Below, piece after piece: positions 19,901 to 31,710 of a stretch of DNA of 64,000 bases. Source of the stretch: Hsuehochloa calcarea (lineage: Eukaryota > Streptophyta > Magnoliopsida > Poales > Poaceae); NCBI GenBank assembly GCA_036346395.1, contig CM070601.1, positions 6,145,383 through 6,209,382 of the forward strand, in the 5' to 3' direction. The notes beneath the pieces are model-generated. The model did not search any database, was not told the origin of the DNA, and was given only the letters and a program-made list of their open reading frames with translations. The translations under genes and the position numbers were made by a program. The number at the start of each line of letters is the position of its first letter. Position 1 is the stretch's first letter.

Positions 19901-22900
19901 GGAGCGCCGCTCGGACTCATCTTCCTCGGGGGCAAGGACCCTGGCCACTGGCGAACATCACCATGACCGACCTCCTCGTTTCCAGAAGATGGATTTTCCG
20001 AGGTACGATGGTAAGACTGATCCACTGGCTTTTCTCAACCGGTGCGAATCTTATTTCCATCAACAGCGCATCATCGAGGAAGAAAAAGTCTGGATGGCAT
20101 CATACAATCTGGAGGACATTGCCCAACTGTGGTTCATCCAGGTGCAACAAGATGAGGGCACTCCGCCGTGGCGGCGTTTCACCGAACTCTTACACCTACG
20201 GTTCGGTCCTCCCCTGAGGTCCAACCCGTTGGGTGAGCTGGCCGCTTGCAAGCGCACAGGCTCGGTGGTCGACTACCAGGACCGCTTCCAGGCCCTTCTT
20301 CCGCGCGCAGGACGCCTCACGGAGGCCCAACGCGTTCAACTTTTCACCGCGGGTCTTCAACCTCCACTGAGCCTCGATGTGGAAATCCATAATCCACAAT
20401 CCCTGGCGGTCGCCATGAGCCTCGCCAGGAAGCTGGAACTCAGGGAGCAACTGGCCGCGCCAACCGCCCCACCTCGAGCCGCCGGCCGGGGCCTGCTGCC
20501 AGCACCGCGCGCCCTACCAGCATTTCCCAATGCCGCCGCCGCGACACCAACCGCCACCATCACCGTCGAAGGCCGTCCCGTCAAGAAACTGTCCCAGGCC
20601 GAGATGGAGGAACGTCGGCGGCTGGGCCTCTGCTACAACTGCAACGACAAATTCAGCCGCGGCCACAATAAAGTATGCCCGCGGCTCTTCTTCCTAGACT
20701 TCGCCGACGCCGCTGATGAGGACGAGATGGACGAGCCAGGAGGGCCGGACGACGCGCCCCTCATCTCCCTCCACGCCATCGCAGGCGTCCGCACCAACGA
20801 GACCATGAAGGTCTTGATCACAATGGGGGGCGCAATTCTCCACGCCTTGTTGGACTCAGGATCCACACACAACTTCATCGCCGAGGACAGCGTGGCGGCC
20901 ACCGGTCTTGCTCCCCAGCGCCGCGACTCTCTGTCCGTCACCGTCGCCAATGGAGACCGCGTACCCTGCGTCGGGATGTTCCGCAGCGCCACCTTCGCCA
21001 TTGAGCAGGAGCACTTCACCGCCGACTTCTACGTCCTTCCGCTCACGGCCTCGACATCAGATCGGGCACCCAAATGGCTCGCAACACCGGGTCCCATTCT
21101 CGTGGATTTTGGGCGATCGCCCCTCGCATCCTTCGGCATGGCACTCGCCGGTGTGTTGGCATGGCATTGCCGGGTCCGTAAAGTCCACGCTTCACACGAC
21201 CACAAGCGGCAATCTCCTCGCGCGCCTGGAAGAGTTTCGGATGTTTTCTCCGAGCCAAACGGGCTGCCACCACCACGCTCCCACGACCACCACATCACCC
21301 TGCTGCCTGGTGCGGCCCCGGTGGCCGTCCGTCCATATCGATATCCGTCGGCGCACAAAGATGAGTTGGAGCGGCAGTGTCGCGACATGCTGCATCAGGG
21401 CCTGATTCGACCCAGCTCATCGGCTTTCTCCTCGCCAGTCCTCCTCGTCAAAAAGGCGGATGGCTCGTGGCGTTTTTGCGTCGATTACGCAAGACTCAAC
21501 AAAGATCACCGCTAAGGACGCCTTCCGATCCCGTGGTGGACGAGTTCTTCGGACGAGCTACACGCGCAAGGCTACTTCACCAAACCGACTCGCGTTCAGA
21601 TATCATCAGGTTCGGATGTTTCCCGCCGACGTTCACAAGACGGCGTTCCGAACGCATGATGGGCTCTATGAGTTCCTCGTCATGCCTTTCGGACTTGCCA
21701 ACGCTCCAGCGACATTTCAAGCCTTGATGAACGAGGTTCTCCGACCATTTCTTCGCCGTTTCGTCCTGGTGTTCTTCGACGACATCTTGATCTTCAGCAT
21801 CAGTTGGGTGGACCACCTACGCCACGTCCGCGCCGTCCTCGCCGTGCTTCAGCAGCATCGCCTGTTCGTGAAGCGCTCCAAATGTGCTTTTGGAGAGCCG
21901 AAGATCGCGTACCTCGGCCACGTCATCTCTCGCCGACGGCGTGTCCATGGACGCCGGCAAGGTCCAGGCGGTCCTAGAGTGGCCGGTGCCCACAACAGTT
22001 CGTGCTCTTCGCGGCTTCCTCGGCTTGGCAGGATACTACCGCAAGTTTGTGCAGGACTACGGCCTCATCGCCGCGCCCCTTACGGCCCTGTTGCGCAAAG
22101 AGGGTTCTATTTGGTCCGGCGGCCAGATTCGCCGCCGCCGCAGCGCCAAGACGGGCCACCACAACCCCGCAGATCGACGCTTCCGGCTTTCGACAAGACG
22201 TTCGTGGTGGAGTGCGACGCCTCCTTGTCAGGTTTCGGCGCTGTACTGCTCCAGGATAAGCGACCGCTGGCCTTCTTCACCGCCCAGCTGCACCACGCCA
22301 CGCCTCCCTGGCGGCTTACGAGCGAGAACTTATCGGCCTCGTCCACGCCATCCGCCACTGGCGTCCGTACCTCTGGGGTCGACACTTCTTGGTCCGCACG
22401 GATCATTATAGCCTCAAGTTCCTCCTCGACGGCCGCTCGCCACAATTCCGCAACACCATTCAGTGGGCAAGCCGCTGGGTTCGACTTCGAGGTAGAGTAC
22501 AAACCGGCAAAGACTAACGCTGCCGCCGACGCGCTTCTCCCGCCGCGACGCCGACTTCGCCACGGCTTGTCCTCGCAGCCTACGATTCACATTCATCGAC
22601 AAGCTGCAAAGCCACCAAAGACCGACCCGCTCTTGTGGCGCTGCGGGAAGACATCCAGGCTGGCCGCCGAGCCGCACCCTGGGCCCTGGTGGACGGATTG
22701 GTCACCTTCGACGCCAAGCTCTACGTGCCCCCGTCCTCCACGCTCCTTCATGACCTTGTGGCTGACATCCACAATGACGGACACGAAGGCATCCAGCGGA
22801 CTCTGCACCGCCTCCGCCGCGACTTCCATGCCCCTAATCTGCGCTCAACTGTGCAGGATTTCATCCGAAGCTGCCTCACTTGCCGCCGTACAAGATCAAC

Positions 22901-25900
22901 ACTCGCGCTTCCCGTGACTGCCGCCGCCCATTCTCGTACTCGCCCATGGTATGGGCTGACGTCGCGCTCGACTTCATAGAGGGGCTTCCGAAGGTGGGCG
23001 GCAAGTCCGTCATCCTCACGGTGGTGGATCGCTTCTCCAACATCGCCACTTCATTCCATTGGGCCACCTTTACATCGCCGAGATGATCGCCAAGGCTTTT
23101 TTCACGAGATCGTGCGCCAGACGGCATTCCACGATCCCTCATCTCCGACCGCGACCCGGTGTTCACCTCGACGTTTTGGAAAGAGCTCCTCACCCTCTCC
23201 GGCGCAAAACTGCACATGACCACCGCTTTTCACCCACAAGCTGACGGCCAAGCTGAAGCCGCCAACAAGGTGATCACGATGTACTTGCGCTGCTTCACTG
23301 GTGATAGGCCACGCCAATGGCTTAGGTGGCTCCCCTGGGCGGAATATACATACAACACGGCGTTTCAAACTTCCCTCCGGGACACGCCGTTCAAGCTAGT
23401 GTATGGCCGCGACTACCACAATCCGCTTCTTACGATCCAGCGAGTCCGAGTCGCTACCGTGGCTAAGACCATGGCCGAACGAGACGAGCTTCGCGATGTC
23501 CGCTACAGCCGGAGCAAGCACAGGCCGTCTACAAGTCCTACTACGACCGTCGCCACCGGCAGGTATCCTACACTGTGGGGGATTGGGTCTGGTTGCGCGT
23601 GCGACACCGCACCCCTCTCTCCCTGCCCACAGCGACGTCGGGTAAACTTCGCCCCCGCTACTACGGGCCATATCAAATTGCGTAGATCATCAATGAGGTA
23701 GCCGTCGCTTCCACCTTCCGCTCGTGCACGATCCATGACGCCTTTCACGTCGGCCTTGTCAAGCGCTTCAACGGCGACCTCCCGAGTCTCCTCCGCCATC
23801 GCCTCCTATGCATCACGGCAGCCTGCACCAATTCCAAAGATCGCAATCAAAGCCCGCTCGCACGGGCATTCGTCGCTTGCTCATCCAATGGCGAGGCGAA
23901 CCACCTCTGCAGACCACTGGGAAGACGTCGACTCCTTTGTCCAGCCAGCTATTCACAATTTCAGCTCATGACGATTTGCTAGTCGAGGAGAGATGTCATG
24001 TGGGCAAGACCTTCACCCGTAGAGCTAAAAAGGGAAGTTCATCTAGCTAGGAAAGGGCCAAATATGGCGCTCAGAGAAGGTATTTTGGGCGACTTCATTT
24101 ATTAGGTGCTAAATATAGTAAGCTATTAAGAGTAATTGAGAGAGAATTGAGGGGATTGATTGGCCAGGAGGCTATATAAGCCGTATGGCATCAAGAGAAT
24201 AAGCAAGCAATAAAGTTATCCTTCTCTAATCTCTATTCTCTCTAGCAAAATAGGGAGCGAGAGGAAAACCTCGCCCATCCTTCAAAGTGCTACGCCTGCT
24301 GCAGACTGGGGCCGCCTCACCTAAGTGCCACCATTGCCTCCCAGCCGAGGCCATAACACTAACAGAGTGTAGAGAAGTTCGGAGATCTTTACATGTTTGT
24401 TGTTTAGCTCACTAGAAAAAATATGAATGAATATCTTCAAAATAAAAAGGTATAAACATGTTTTTTTTATGCTACATCAGGCCAGAAATAAACCAAGTTT
24501 CACCTGTTCACCATGTTTTGATCAGCTCCTACCTATAGTTTACCTGAGAACCGTACCAACAACCTTGCAATAGGATCAGAAAGAAAAGTTGTAACACTCT
24601 TAACATTCTTGAAGGACCTTACATCAAAATGGAACCACAAGTTCACAACTAAACTAAATACCATGCAGTGACTCGGAAAATAGAGGGTCACATGATAAAA
24701 ATATATTACAAATTCCTAGCAAAATAAATAAAGAACGGGAAAGTTATAAATAGAAAATCTATTTACCTTCTCCATTTGGCACAGACAACTGGCTTGTCAG
24801 AAACACCTGTGCTCAAGACCTCACGGCATTGTATCCAGTTACCAATTGAAGATCTATTTTGATTATTCGTTTTCCAAAACTATGCAAGCAAGGAACCAGC
24901 TTAAGATACTTTATGCAGGGAATACTACTAATTCAAAGGTACAAATCTTACATTCAATTTAGTGAGTTCAGCAGGATCAAATTCAGAGGGCTCCTCGAAA
25001 TAACCATCGCTACTACAAAAAAAAAACATGACGGAATAATTTTGAGAATGTAAGCAACACTAACCCGGGGCGAATGATACAACAAAAAAACACACTATAT
25101 CAGTTCTTAGATACAATTTATTCATTGGAGTGTGAAATATTGACCAATAAGAAGGTTAAACCTTGACCAGTGAGAAGAAACTGTTATCTCAAAGAGGTAA
25201 AGCAGCATGCACATATATGGAACTTATACATAGAACAATGCACCCATAAAAATTCTGTTATTTTGCAATTCACAAAGTTCAATTAAATGACACATTATGG
25301 CATATAAGGAATTAAATATACATAATCAATGTTCGAAATAATCATATATCATGTGCATGTCAAAGATGTCTCCTGCGTCAACATTAAAGCATTGTATATA
25401 TGTTAGTTTGGAACAAGGGTATACCATTCGTTTGGCAACACCGACACCGTCTGATTGAACTGTCTATCCAACCAACCTGTCACGTCTGTGCGACCAACCC
25501 CAAGGGGTTGCTTTGCTGCAAGCCCTAGTCACCTAATGTTCTCAAAACCTTAGTTTATTTTGGGTTTTCTAAATTTTTACAATTCCCCCAAGTATGTATA
25601 GCTCTTCCATTTGTTCAGTTTTTTTTATGAAATTTTAAGTTTTAAATGATTTAAGTGATCAATAACAATAAAACTATCAATATTACTGGCACATATTCTG
25701 AAATGATGCATACTTTGCTATGACAAAAAAAAACAACCAAAGTTCAAGATTAAAATCGCAAATAACCTTTTATCTAATGGCAGGTAACACTCTTCCTTTT
25801 GAGAATGATACAGCTATCAATTAGAATAGATCAATACAACAACTTGGGCACATGCAAATTTTAAAATTAAATATTAATTAATATTAAAGGTGGTGGTGGT

Positions 25901-27546
25901 GATGATGATTTAACTACATATTCAACCCAAGGATTTGGAAGAGCATATCTTACAACACTGTTACATAAAGAATTAAAGATTGTGATGACCATAACAGTAA
26001 CAAAAACTATAGCCATCTTTACGTTCATGTAAAATAGCTATCTACAGAAATGTAAGTTTTACAAGTTACTATTCCTAATTAATGCAAATGTTAGAACTAC
26101 AAGCAATTGCACAGGCAAGCACACCTGGAAGTGGGAACAGACCATACTGGCACTTCTGCTTGAAAATCTCTACCAATTCGAGCCCCAGTAACATATGGTT
26201 CAGTATCTTTCAACATGTACTCTATATGACTCATGCCATGAGGCCTTTGGTTAATATTCCCGGAAGACTTGACCTTGCCCTCTAACAGTTTGCCATAAAG
26301 ACTCTTAGGCTTCTTCCTCAAGCATGGCAGACAATACCATTCATCAGTTGGTAGCTCCTTAATACAAGGGATGCAACAAGACAAATGGAATGCTGCTTCA
26401 CAAGAATCACATATTAGCATCTTTAGTGGATGCTCCAAGCTCCGACAAGTTTTGCATGCTAACAAACGGTTCGCATCACAATCAGTGAATTCCTCTGTAG
26501 TGATTCTAGTTCGTGATTCAATTATGAGTCCATATTTTCTCAGTGTGGCAATGCAAAGATCCCTTGCTGATGTGAGCTCTGTTATTGATTCTGTAGGGCA
26601 TATATTTGATGAGGAATATTCAGCAACATCCTTTTTGTCCAACATCATGAAAGATGGCTGCATACTTGATACTAAACATCCATCGTTCAAACCAGAATTT
26701 GGCTCCAACGAAACTTCGGCAGGCTCTTCACACTCTTGGATAGGATATGTCTTACCTTCCCTCGAATTTGAAATTGTTGCATCTGAGGGAACAACAGGTA
26801 GCAGTAATGAAGAGTGATCTTCAGAAGTTGTGCAACTTCGAGTTGCCGTTTCTTTAACCTCTTCATCTGCTGTAAGGGAATTTGAATCCTTATCCATCTT
26901 CCTCCTTTTGTAAACATTACCATCCTTCTTTTGTGCAGATAGGGAGCACATTCTGTTGACGGCAGGTAAACCGAAATAGCTTGTGGATGAAGGGGCTGTT
27001 TCTGTTAAGGATGATTTGCACTCACCATTTTCATGTGAAGATAGTTCCCTATAACTATTTGAAGGGCATTCACTCCATTTTGGAGTCATCTGTTAACCAC
27101 ATGTGACCACATGCAACATAAATTCAGATGCCACTTATATAAACACTGGAATAAAAAAGAAAACTCATACTTGAGTACTCATCCATCAGAAGTCATGAGA
27201 TTATACCGGTCTATTGCAGGTATATTGCTTAATGAGCTGACCCTCAAAAACTTAATGTAGTAATCCCATCCTCCAACTCCTGTGACTAAGTTCCTGGATT
27301 AATTACAAACAATGCAAATAAGAACCGGTGAAGTTACTATTCTATTAAATATGGTCAGAAAATCAGAATCACTACTAATAAAACAAGAGTTTACCAGCAA
27401 GGGGCATGCTAACAGGTTAGATATACCATAAAACCTAATTTTTCACAGTTGTCATGATTATACCTATTTTTATGAAAGTGCAAAGAAGCACAAATCATGT
27501 TTCTATCAACAGGCTTTAAGAGCTTTGCTGAAAATTCAGAAGGATC
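16982..27546 (-). CDS. Gene D: PHD-finger protein, at least eight coding exons; 5' end not resolved
   Basis: Exons in gene order: 27464-27546, 27207-27293, 26125-27072, 24952-25012, 24767-24879, 19069-19159, 17734-17781, 16982-17023 (stop TAA 16982-16984). Phases join throughout. The big exon has a C4HC3 PHD finger (CKTC, CDSC, HLSC, CLPC) in its C-terminal half, preceded by a KRRK basic patch and a Ser/Glu-rich region. Later exons encode GRDFQAEVPVW, FEEPSEFDPAEL, KWRRAPLFVVQSDDWDC, CLLWDPVHADCAVPQ and QLKYVNM then LKNRLVDRNHKPT. This order matches a plant PHD protein family (Arabidopsis At1g77250-like, by resemblance). Likely nuclear, reading histone H3 tails. The 948-nt exon could instead start at the ATG at 27089; 27072 is the acceptor that keeps frame with upstream exons. 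A 5-kb Ty3 element sits in the 24766-19160 intron. Confidence 0.8.
19397..19767 (+). repeat. 5' LTR of the Ty3 element
   Basis: 371 bp with TG...CA ends and a TATATAAG box at 19579-19586 as the likely element promoter. TGGTATCAG at 19771-19779 just inside is a partial match to a Met-tRNA primer site. Confidence 0.92.
19806..21515 (+). CDS. Ty3 element Gag, protease and start of reverse transcriptase
   Basis: An ATG at 19806 follows the primer site. The frame encodes a retrotransposon Gag domain (FPRYDGKTDPLAFLNRCE ... LWFIQ), a zinc knuckle of the plant Ty3 type (CYNCNDKFSRGHNKVC), an aspartic protease active site (LLDSGSTHNFI) and the first RT block (LIRPSSSAFSSPVLLVKK, WRFCVDYARLN). It stops at TAA 21513-21515, where a frameshift interrupts RT. 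A complete element would continue in the same frame through integrase. Confidence 0.88.
   Translation: MATPPPADVAAILQNLVETVETLKMSVTALQQERRSDSSSSGARTLATGEHHHDRPPRFQKMDFPRYDGKTDPLAFLNRCESYFHQQRIIEEEKVWMASYNLEDIAQLWFIQVQQDEGTPPWRRFTELLHLRFGPPLRSNPLGELAACKRTGSVVDYQDRFQALLPRAGRLTEAQRVQLFTAGLQPPLSLDVEIHNPQSLAVAMSLARKLELREQLAAPTAPPRAAGRGLLPAPRALPAFPNAAAATPTATITVEGRPVKKLSQAEMEERRRLGLCYNCNDKFSRGHNKVCPRLFFLDFADAADEDEMDEPGGPDDAPLISLHAIAGVRTNETMKVLITMGGAILHALLDSGSTHNFIAEDSVAATGLAPQRRDSLSVTVANGDRVPCVGMFRSATFAIEQEHFTADFYVLPLTASTSDRAPKWLATPGPILVDFGRSPLASFGMALAGVLAWHCRVRKVHASHDHKRQSPRAPGRVSDVFSEPNGLPPPRSHDHHITLLPGAAPVAVRPYRYPSAHKDELERQCRDMLHQGLIRPSSSAFSSPVLLVKKADGSWRFCVDYARLNKDHR
21516..23960 (+). pseudogene. 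Frame-shifted RT, RNase H and integrase of the Ty3 element
   Basis: RT resumes in another frame with MPFGLANAPATFQ and the catalytic VFFDDILIF (about 21680-21800). The frame changes again for GFLGLAGYYRKFV, back for VVECDASLSGFGAVLLQ (RNase H), and again for the integrase zinc region (HEGIQRTLHR, CLTCRR) and core (VWADVALDFIEGLP, FHPQADGQAEAANK). At least four frame changes are visible. A chromodomain-like WEDVDSF trace ends the element. Confidence 0.85.
23994..24358 (+). repeat. 3' LTR of the Ty3 element
   Basis: 365 bp, preceded by a purine-rich GAGGAGAGA tract and followed by the target duplication CTAAC. It differs from the 5' LTR mainly in its last 100 bp. Confidence 0.92.
25013..26124 (-). 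other. Intron of gene D
   Basis: AT-rich DNA between TTCCAG|GTGTGC and TTTGTAG|TAGC on the minus strand. Apart from a short GGT/GAT microsatellite near 25890-25911 I see nothing in it. Confidence 0.6.
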
Positions 27547-27596
27547 CTATTGCATAATAGCGCAAGCTAGAAGTTATCACATGCCAATCAGGGAAC

Positions 27597-27661
27597 CAGG
27601 ACAGCGAATAAAGGGATTCATCCCCACAACAGATTCAATCAACGATTTTGCTATGACCTGC
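27597..27661 (-). other. Possible further 5' exon of gene D
   Basis: The minus strand reads VIAKSLIESVVGMNPFIRCPG behind a good TTTATTTGCAG acceptor, and the composition looks coding. The GT available at 27596 leaves one extra base relative to the next exon, so the exon model is incomplete or this is non-coding. Reported as a candidate only. Confidence 0.35.
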
Positions 27662-27799
27662 CTGCAAATAAAATAATTTTGAATGCCCCCATCAACACAT
27701 GCCCTCCTGATAACTGATAAGTGGATGTGTAGATGAGGAAAACCATCATCCCAGTTGCTCCCCACGACAAAAAAAACACACACGCAGTCATACAATATT

Positions 27800-29070
27800 A
27801 CATGCTAATGACTTGAATAACTATTCTTATTGTATGCAGCATGGTAAATCAATATTTCACAATATCATTAACAAACTCGCAAATTTGTCACAGACGTCGC
27901 TCCGCATCAGGTGATGGATTGGCAGCGGAAGCAAGCAAGACTTGGACCAAGGTGGGAGTCTTAAGCAAGACAACAAAGTCAGATAATTGAGTTCAACTAC
28001 TGAGCTTATGGGCTAAGGAATGGGCCAAATGTGTCGCTCTGGTAGAATTTGGATTGATTTCACCCTCCAATTCTAGCTTGCCAGTGGGTCCAACCTGTGA
28101 GTAATGGAATGGACTATGTAAACCCACGCACACAAGTGAGAGGGGAACGAAGAAGTAGAACCTATATTTTTTCCCCAGTTCCTATCTCTGTTTCTTCTTC
28201 CTATCTTCCAATTCTGATCCAAATCGCAGGCGATCACCCAAGAAGTAGCAGTAGATCCGTGTCAGGGGCCTAGTTCATAGGGTAGTAAAAGGGAGATGGC
28301 GTTGAGGGTAGGGCACACAGCAGCTAGGGAGGAGGAGAGGCGTACAGGAGGAAGGAAGAGTTAGGGATAAATGTGCTGATTATTCATTGCTTGATCTCAA
28401 TGATAATATGCCGCGTCACCACCTTTTATACAGGGACAGCACTTAACAATTCAATCTAAACTTTCCATCTAAAGATAAGATTACTTTCCATCTAGATAAG
28501 ATCATATCCTATCTCTAATTAAACCCTAACTTGATAGCTAAGTAATATGTTGCGGTCGGCCCTAGTATTGTGCTGCACGTATGCTGCCATGTACGGCTGG
28601 CCGGCCGTACATGCACATGACAATCTGTCACAAAATTCTCAAAGTAAAGCATGAAGACAAGACGCGTCATTGTTTAAAAACATTGCTCAGAAAAGAAACA
28701 GTCCCAGATGCAAAAACAAAATATATATGAAAAGCAGATATCAGATCTGGCATTGTTAATAAAGCATTTGCCTGGAACAGATCTCTAATCTGGCAATTGC
28801 ATAGGTTAAAGTGGAGAGTGAAGGAAGGGCAAGTGGAGCATGTATGGGATACAGGGAACTAGGAAGTAGGGTGAGGACGGAGGGTAAAGGGGGATGAATG
28901 GTAGGGTAAAGAAGGGAAGGAAGGGTGTTAGGGAAGGCAAGGGGAATTAGGGAGGAGCAAGGGGATAAGAGGATAAGAGAATATCGAGGAGAATGGAGGA
29001 TTTTGGGGAAAGATAACTTAGTTCGCAAGCATCTAGACACCAGATGCTTTAATGCTAACCATGTTTTCCT
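27800..29070. other. Gene-free stretch, probably 5' intron of gene D with repeat-like DNA
   Basis: It contains a hairpin-forming near-palindrome at 28588-28613 (CATGTACGGC ... CCGTACATG) and a purine-rich block at 28800-29000. The 28300-28640 part looks like retrotransposon LTR sequence, but I could not pair its ends. Confidence 0.35.
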
Positions 29071-29470
29071 TTTTATAGTGTACCACTAACTTACTTCATT
29101 CCCATTAGGGCACTAAAACCGCAAAAGAACCAAACTGAATTAAAATGGATTCATCAATATGCTCAAAAATTTTGTGCAAAACAAATCTAAATGAATTTCG
29201 GAGAATATTGAAAATTTTGGAGGAAAAGTAACGAACTGCGACGGAGTGCCTCGTTTCATTTTTTTTTCATTTTTATAGTGTACCACTAACTTACTTCATT
29301 CCCATTAGGGCACTAAAACCCTCAAAAGAATCAAACTGAATTAAAATGGACTCATCAATATGCTCAAAAAATTTGTGCAAAACAAATCTAAAAGAATTTC
29401 GGAGAATATTGAAATTTTGGAGCAAAAGTAACCAACTGCGACGGAGTGCCTCGATTCATTTTTTTTAGAA
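29071..29470. repeat. Tandem duplication with a 200-bp period
   Basis: TTTTATAGTGTACCACTAAC occurs at 29071 and again at 29271, and the following roughly 195 bp match closely through GAGTGCCTCG. Two units only, with around ten substitutions and small indels. No coding content. Confidence 0.9.
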
Positions 29471-30862
29471 ACAGATGGTGTTTTCCACCATGGCCTCGTT
29501 TCGTTTTCTCAGCACTGAAACTTATACACAGGAAAATCAAAACAATAATAAACAATAGCACCAAAATAACATTTATCATTGTGCTTCTGATGGTCCACAA
29601 CTCCTTGAGCTAGAAAATCCACAATATATTAACAAAATGTCCAATTGGATTTTATGTAAAACTTGAAAAAAAATATCACTGGATTGTACAACACGATCTA
29701 AATCTATCCACTTCTTATCCTAGATATCCTTGAACTTTAGACATGGCATGGTAAATCGTCCAACTATCTCCCGTTAGACAACTCAGTGGGTAAGATACTG
29801 CTTATGTAAGCACGCCATTTACTTCACTGAAGTAATCATTATCAAGTAAGCAACACATAAATAAATATAATTATGTCATACAGTTATTTTTAACTTCTAA
29901 GACTATTCAAGTTAATTTTGTCAGCATATGCTGTTATTTGTCTTGACTTTGTCGCAAAAGCCGCTTAGCTACTAAAAAGTGATCAACAATCTCAGATGCC
30001 AGCCAGTATTTTTCCCTTCATTCTAAGACGGCTACTTGCTGACAAGATTATCTAAACCCTATGAAGCTAGGAGATTATCTCCTAAACCCAAACCCTATGA
30101 AGCCAGGAGAGTATCTAAACAACTCTCCTTTTAATCATGAATAATCATACCCATATTATATCTAATCCACAAACTATTGCCCACAAGATGCCTACAAGCA
30201 TTAAATAGCACACCAACAAGCAGTTGCTGCAATGCTGCCCCCCTCTAGATCCCATCTATGGAAGTTTTCCATTCCATGCAAATCAGTCCCACGTGAATGT
30301 CTTGAACATTCTCCAAGTAACTATCAACACGCAAATCGTAAGGTTCTTGTCGCAAACCCCTGCCGTCACCGCCACCACATACCTAAAATGTTTCCCGCTC
30401 TCTTCTCCGCTTAATCGCTCGGACCAACGGTCAACAATTCAACTGCCATAAAGGGCCGCATAGTCCCAAAACCTATCCAAACACCCAACCCTAGATCTAC
30501 TCCACAAGTCGTAAGTTACAATCACCAGAAGCCCACCCCCCTCCTTTCCTTCCACCGGTCGGATCCGAAGCGTGCACGGACACGAACGATGCAAATCGCG
30601 CGACATTTCAGCAACGGGCCTCACACTACAAGCAGCCTACGGTGGAGAAGGACTTACGCAGGGCATGGGGTTCAACTTCCCCCATTTTTTTCTGAAAATA
30701 AACTGCTATTAGTAGCATTAGTGCAGGGTAATAGGCACCAAAAATACATGGGCGGACGCACCCGCACCTTCGACAACCCTATCAATGGGGTGTGGTCAGC
30801 TGAGACCGATCTTGAAGAAGCAAGATCTCGAAGAACTACAATCCAAGCAAGCTAGGGCTTAC

Positions 30863-31200
30863 CAGCAAAAGGAATCGCGTACGGATGGATCTTCACTCCA
30901 AGCCAGTCCAGTAGACGGGAGGAGGAGGACGCCGACGAGGAAGAGATCCTCCGCTTCGAGGTGGCAGACGTGCTTCAGCGGAAGGAGGAGGACTAGAGGC
31001 GGCGGGCAAAGGCGTTTTGGCGGCGCCAGCGAAGAGGATTTATTTTTGCGAGTCTTTTTTTTGGGGAGGGGGTAGGGACGAATTAAAAGGGCGAGCCGGC
31101 GATGGAGGTATCCGGGATGTCGCCCGAGCAGAGGGGAGAGTTGGGGAGAGGCCGAAGGAAGAAGCAGGCGGCGGTGGCGCTTGAGTTGCCGTAGGCAGGA
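30863..31200 (-). promoter_or_regulatory. Candidate first exon and promoter region of gene D
   Basis: A CpG-rich block in AT-rich surroundings. A strong donor on the minus strand (GCTG|GTAAGCCC at 30862) follows it, as for a first exon that is mostly 5' UTR. No start codon could be linked to downstream exons, so the assignment to gene D is an inference from strand, spacing and the absence of other genes. Confidence 0.3.
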
Positions 31201-31710
31201 AATGAGAAGCCAATTTTTGCTACTTAAAATAATGAATTGGTGGTATACGATGTGAATTGTTATATTTATCTTTTTCATAAGATATGAGCGATTAGATTTA
31301 CTCTTTCTTGGTTCCTCTCGTGTGTACGATTGAACATCCATAACCTCCTCTCCACTCCCCCCACACCCCAACTACCCAAACTGGTGTGTAAGAAACCTAA
31401 AATTCCATCGATCTTTCCAAAACGGGTTGTCGACGATCACTTGCATTGTAAGTTGAGCATAACGACGATTGACGAGATATAATTTTTTTAATCCGTAGCA
31501 AAGCGCGGACATTGGACTAGTATAAATAAAAACAAGGAAAAGGAAAGGGAAATCGATTATTTGTAATTCTAAAGATTGCCTTTCTTCGTGATTTTACATT
31601 CTAAAAATTACCCTCTATTTTAAAAAATAAAATTCAACATGTGAAATATCGAAAATGCCTCCAAACCCATCAAACTTAGACCTAGTTCGCTAGCTTTGTC
31701 AAGTTTGAGT

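Larger units (their letters stand above)
19397..24358 (+). mobile_element. Ty3 (gypsy) LTR retrotransposon, chromovirus/Reina-like, in an intron of gene D
   Basis: LTRs at 19397-19767 (371 bp) and 23994-24358 (365 bp) begin TGTCATGTGG and end CCATAACA. A perfect target duplication CTAAC lies at 19392-19396 and 24359-24363. The order gag, protease, RT, RNase H, integrase and the total length of 4962 bp fit small Ty3 elements. A WEDVDSF-like trace near 23910 suggests a C-terminal chromodomain, hence a chromovirus, perhaps the Reina clade. It lies antisense to gene D. Several frameshifts and diverged LTR ends show that it is dead. Confidence 0.93.
19160..24766 (-). other. Intron of gene D enlarged by a Ty3 element
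   Basis: The donor AAG|GTAAAT beside 24767 (phase 2) and the acceptor CTGCAG beside 19159 restore an Arg codon. Without the element and one target duplication the intron would be about 640 bp. Confidence 0.75.

Noticed and set aside
30901..30997. Plus-strand acidic reading EEEDADEEEILRFEVADVLQ ending in TAG
   Set aside because: Looks protein-like, but an in-frame stop lies just upstream, no convincing acceptor is present, and a strong minus-strand donor occupies the same place. Left as coincidence.
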